From Pithys albifrons albifrons (lineage: Eukaryota > Chordata > Aves > Passeriformes > Thamnophilidae): a stretch of DNA of 64,000 nt. Numbering within the stretch: position 1 is the stretch's first letter; every line of letters starts with the position of its first letter. This document shows, piece by piece, positions 60,735 to 64,000 of the stretch. The translations under genes and the position numbers were made by a program. The notes beneath the pieces are model-generated. The model was given only the letters and a program-made list of their open reading frames with translations. It did no database searches and was not told where the DNA came from. The stretch lies in NCBI RefSeq assembly GCF_047495875.1, contig NC_092461.1, positions 47,199,601-47,263,600 of the forward strand, written 5' to 3'.

Positions 60735-61562
60735 AACTGTTCAATATCTTTATTGATGACAGGGCAGGGGGATTGAAGGCACTCTTGACAAGTCTGTCTA
60801 TGACACCAAGCTGTGTGGAGCAGTTGACACACTGGAGGGAAAGGATGGCATCCAGAGGCACCCTGACCCCCTGGAGAGGTGAACTGATACAAACCTCATG
60901 AGCGCCAACAAAGTGAAGTGCAAGGTCCCACACCTTTGTATGGCAATCAGGTTGCGCATATAAGTGATTGAAAGAAGCCCTGTGGAGAAAGACTTGAGGA
61001 TGATGGTTGATGAAAAATTCAACATGAGTTGGCAGTGTGTGCTCACAGGCCAGAAAGCCAGCAAAATCCTGGACTGCAACAAAAGCAGTGTGACAGAGGA
61101 GGCCACGAAATTGGTGAGAGGACTGAAGCACCTTGAGTTATCTTCCCTACAAAGACAGGCTGAGAAAGTTGGGTCTGTTCAGTCTGGAAAAGAGAAGGTT
61201 GTGTGGAGACCTCACAGCAACCTTGCAGTATCTGCAGTTGGCCTACAGGGAAGCCAGAGGAGTGACTCTCCATTAGGAATGGTAGTGATAGGACAAGGAA
61301 TAATGGGTACAAATTGAAAGAGGGGAAATTGAGGCTAGATCTTGGGAAGAAGTTCTTTACTGTGAGGGTGGTGAGACACTGGAACAGGCTGTCCTTGGAG
61401 GCTGTGGATGCTTCAACCCTGGCAGTGTTCAAAGCCAGGCTGGATAAGGTCTTGAGAAACCTGGTCTGGTCTACTGGGAGGTGTCCCTGCCCATGGCAGG
61501 GGGTTGGGACTAGATGACCTTTAAGGTCCCTTCAAACCCTCAACATGCTATGATTCTATGAA
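60735..61562 (+). mobile_element. CR1 LINE, about 830-bp 3' portion, sense
   Basis: Starts with 'ctgttcaatatctttattga' (CR1 RT), then 'gacaccaagctgtgtggagc' where the active-site FADD codons have mutated, 'gtgagggtggtgagacactg', 'gaacaggctgtccttggagg', 'gactagatgacctttaaggt', ending CTATGATTCTATG, the CR1 terminal repeat. 5'-truncated; many stops. Open frames of 102-139 codons on both strands belong to this fragment. Confidence 0.92.
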
Positions 61563-64000
61563 TAACCTATATTCAAACTGGCATCATCCCAAGTAATACA
61601 ATTATCCCTCATGCCTTGGGGTTTCATAAAAATAACACTGGACTGATACTTGTTAGAACATTATTTCTTTTCTCTGTCCTATATAAGAAGTAGACAAGTT
61701 CAGAAAGATGGATCCTTCTGCCCTAATCCAAACATGCCTTCCTGAAACCCACACAAATTGCAAAGCATCATAAAAGAAATCCGCCATTCTCTTCACCTCT
61801 TCCCTCCTGCCCAAAAACAAAGAATCAATAAAACCCCCTGACATAGACACTGTCTTTATGATGGAACATACAGCAAAAACCATGTCAGTTACTTTAGCCC
61901 TGGGAGAAAAATTCTGCTTTATAATAGAGTTGATTTGCAAATAGCTGTTGAACTGAACACCTCTAGCAGCAAACCCTACATTTGATGCTATCACCTGGTG
62001 GCACTGTTATACCGCCTGCTAAACCTCCGTTTCCAACAGCATGCTCTGGGAAAGGCACGTGGTGCTGCTGTGGCTCAGATTACACAGGGCCTCCCAGGAA
62101 GGTTTGGGATGGAGGAAGCCAATTGACCTGGACACCGGGTTTTGCTTTGGATTCAAATACAGAGCTGCCCTCCCCAAACAGGCATGTTATTGGCTTGGCA
62201 TGTGAGAAGAACACATATAATTATATCTCAAAGCTGATGTTGGTATAAATAATAGTAATTTGTACATAAATTTTGTATTTCTGATACTCCTGACTCAGGT
62301 AACACACTAGCAAGCTAATTGAAGACCTGGGAGGTTTAAATGGGGCAAATACCAGAAGAAAGTTGGTATATTACTGCTGATGGTTTTAAGGGAACTTGTT
62401 TAACTGAGAAGATAAACTGAAGATTGTGTAATAGAATCCCAAGAAAATAAGAATAACTGCAATTATTAACAATCTGTCATGTTGAACAAGAATATTTTTA
62501 ATAATTTTCTTTAGCAAAGATAGAACAATCTATACATTGTGCTAAAAAGCCTCAAACCAAAACACAAACCCACCATAATGTGCATCTCCTGTCTTCAGAA
62601 TAGGAGAACACAGAGGTGGTATACTAATTTAAAGGTAGCTGATGAACATTTAAAACTGAAGCAGCAGTTGTGCTGTTAAGCAACAGACAACTTTTCAGTC
62701 TATAAGGTTGCATAGCACTATACATAATTTTGCATTCATACGTACAATGGGTATTGGTTAGAAAAACATGATCCCACTGAAGTCTCTAGCAACTAAAAAT
62801 CAAATTATATTTAGGCTTTCCTCTCTATTTTTGCATCCTATTCACATGTAAGTCATCCTGACAGTGGAAAAAGGGCACGTATCAAGTCTACAAGTGGGTG
62901 GATACCTAAAACATGATAAATTTTCCCACCTTTTCCCCCTCACAGAACTATAACTGAAGGAAAGCACTTCTTATCAGTATATTTGAAATATAAAGTACAT
63001 TAGTTAGAAATGCTCTCCCTGTTCTTTAAAATTAAAAATTTCTTAATGCTAAATGTGTTGATAGGAATGCATTCAGCAGAACAAGAATCATAAGTACACT
63101 ACCGTCTGATTTTAGTAACAGAACATTGGATTACGGCACGAAACAGGGCTTTTCTGGTATCCTGTATCATTCTTTGGGCTTTTCTCAGGTGAATATTTTT
63201 GATAGCTCCTCTGCTCCTCACTGTCTGAGCTCCACTCTCATTTGCTTACACACCCCCTTATGCTGCTCTCTTCTTGCCTTGGTGCTTCACTGACACTGCA
63301 TTTTTAATACTTCTGGTGCTGCCGCTCCTTGTCTCCAACACATTTACCCTCTTTCTGTACCCAAGCAGAGTTTAATAACTCTTGGTTTATTCAAATGAAT
63401 TATAGATGCCTCAGACATATGAAATTATCCTGCAGCCTTTCTTTGCTAAGTAATATGGATACAAGTTATAATAAAGAATTTTTGTTCTCTCCCAATATGA
63501 CAGCTTTACAATTCTTTTTTTTAAAATATAGTTTTTCAAGTTTCCCTAACTGCCATTTAGTGCATATACACCCTGAAAAATATTAAAATTAAATCTTCAA
63601 AAGAATTTGCTGGATGTTCTTGCCAGTGTAAAGAAAAATATTTCTTGCCCTGAAGAAGAAATTGGCAAACTATCCAAAAGAAAATGAAGTTAGGTTTTCT
63701 CTATCTCTGGTAAATGAAATAAGAAAATTAATCTGATGCATTTATGACAGTAAAACAGCGAAGGAGATGGGGGTTCTAAAAGACCATCAAAAGCAGGAAC
63801 CCTATTCAGTGAATATTGAGACAGACAGATGAACCCATTCCACCTTTAATAATGGGGCTTATTGGAGAAACTGTCTTCTGGCAGGCTATTTACAATCAAG
63901 ACTAACAAGGCCATGCTATTCCTAAGAATATACTATTCCACTTGGATGTATTCTCATTTAAACAGACAATCCTTCAGAACTGCCTTGCCATGGAAAAATA
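61563..64000. other. Right end of window, no recognised features
   Basis: AT-rich sequence scanned on both strands; no exon, repeat family or RNA gene recognised. In particular I find no minus-strand exon resembling the N-terminal exons of the long OXR1 isoform. Confidence 0.45.

Noticed and set aside
1..64000. Search for a defence system, CRISPR array, operon or other prokaryote-type cassette
   Set aside because: Spliced OXR1 exons, CR1, SINE and LTR content show vertebrate nuclear DNA. No spaced direct-repeat array or gene cluster is present.

Overview
This is vertebrate nuclear DNA from a bird, most likely a songbird (Passeriformes). It is AT-rich with one CpG island, and its interspersed repeats are avian: many CR1 LINE pieces in both orientations, ERV LTRs opening with TGTCCTGG or TGTAATGG, and one tRNA-Ile-derived SINE with a CR1 tail (TguSINE1 type, which I know from passerines). 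Nothing looks prokaryotic; there are no operons, CRISPR arrays or phage genes. Family and gene names come from recall, because no search could be run.

The one host gene I can identify is OXR1 (oxidation resistance 1) on the minus strand. A first coding exon lies in the CpG island (12890-13037) and a second coding exon at 741-823. They are joined by a 12-kb intron with GT-AG ends, and the phases fit so that a new Asp codon forms at the junction, as in the human isoform that starts with MDYLTT. The rest of the gene (LysM and TLDc parts) lies beyond the left edge. From 13.3 kb to the right end I find no host exon; this is either intron of a longer OXR1 transcript or upstream DNA.

Repeats, left to right: CR1 pieces at 3.3, 7.3, 9.4, 14.7, 15.6, 22.2, 34.0-34.8, 42.2, 48.2 and 60.7 kb; an ancient CR1/L3-like copy at 23.6-24.5 kb; an antisense LTR piece at 22.9-23.3 kb; two solo LTRs with perfect 5-bp target-site duplications (24983-25683 and 40933-41842); a probable further LTR at 43.3-44.3 kb; a TguSINE1-like fragment at 27.8 kb; and a rearranged, env-less ERVL-type provirus at about 54.3-58.5 kb. 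In that provirus the protease and the first part of reverse transcriptase are inverted relative to a long open RNase H-integrase frame and the 3' LTR.

I did not find a new multi-gene system. The observations most worth a second look are the inverted ERV pol, a 94%-identical 82-bp duplication between 40.4 and 45.7 kb set between 24-bp direct repeats, and a six-codon upstream ORF just before the OXR1 start.
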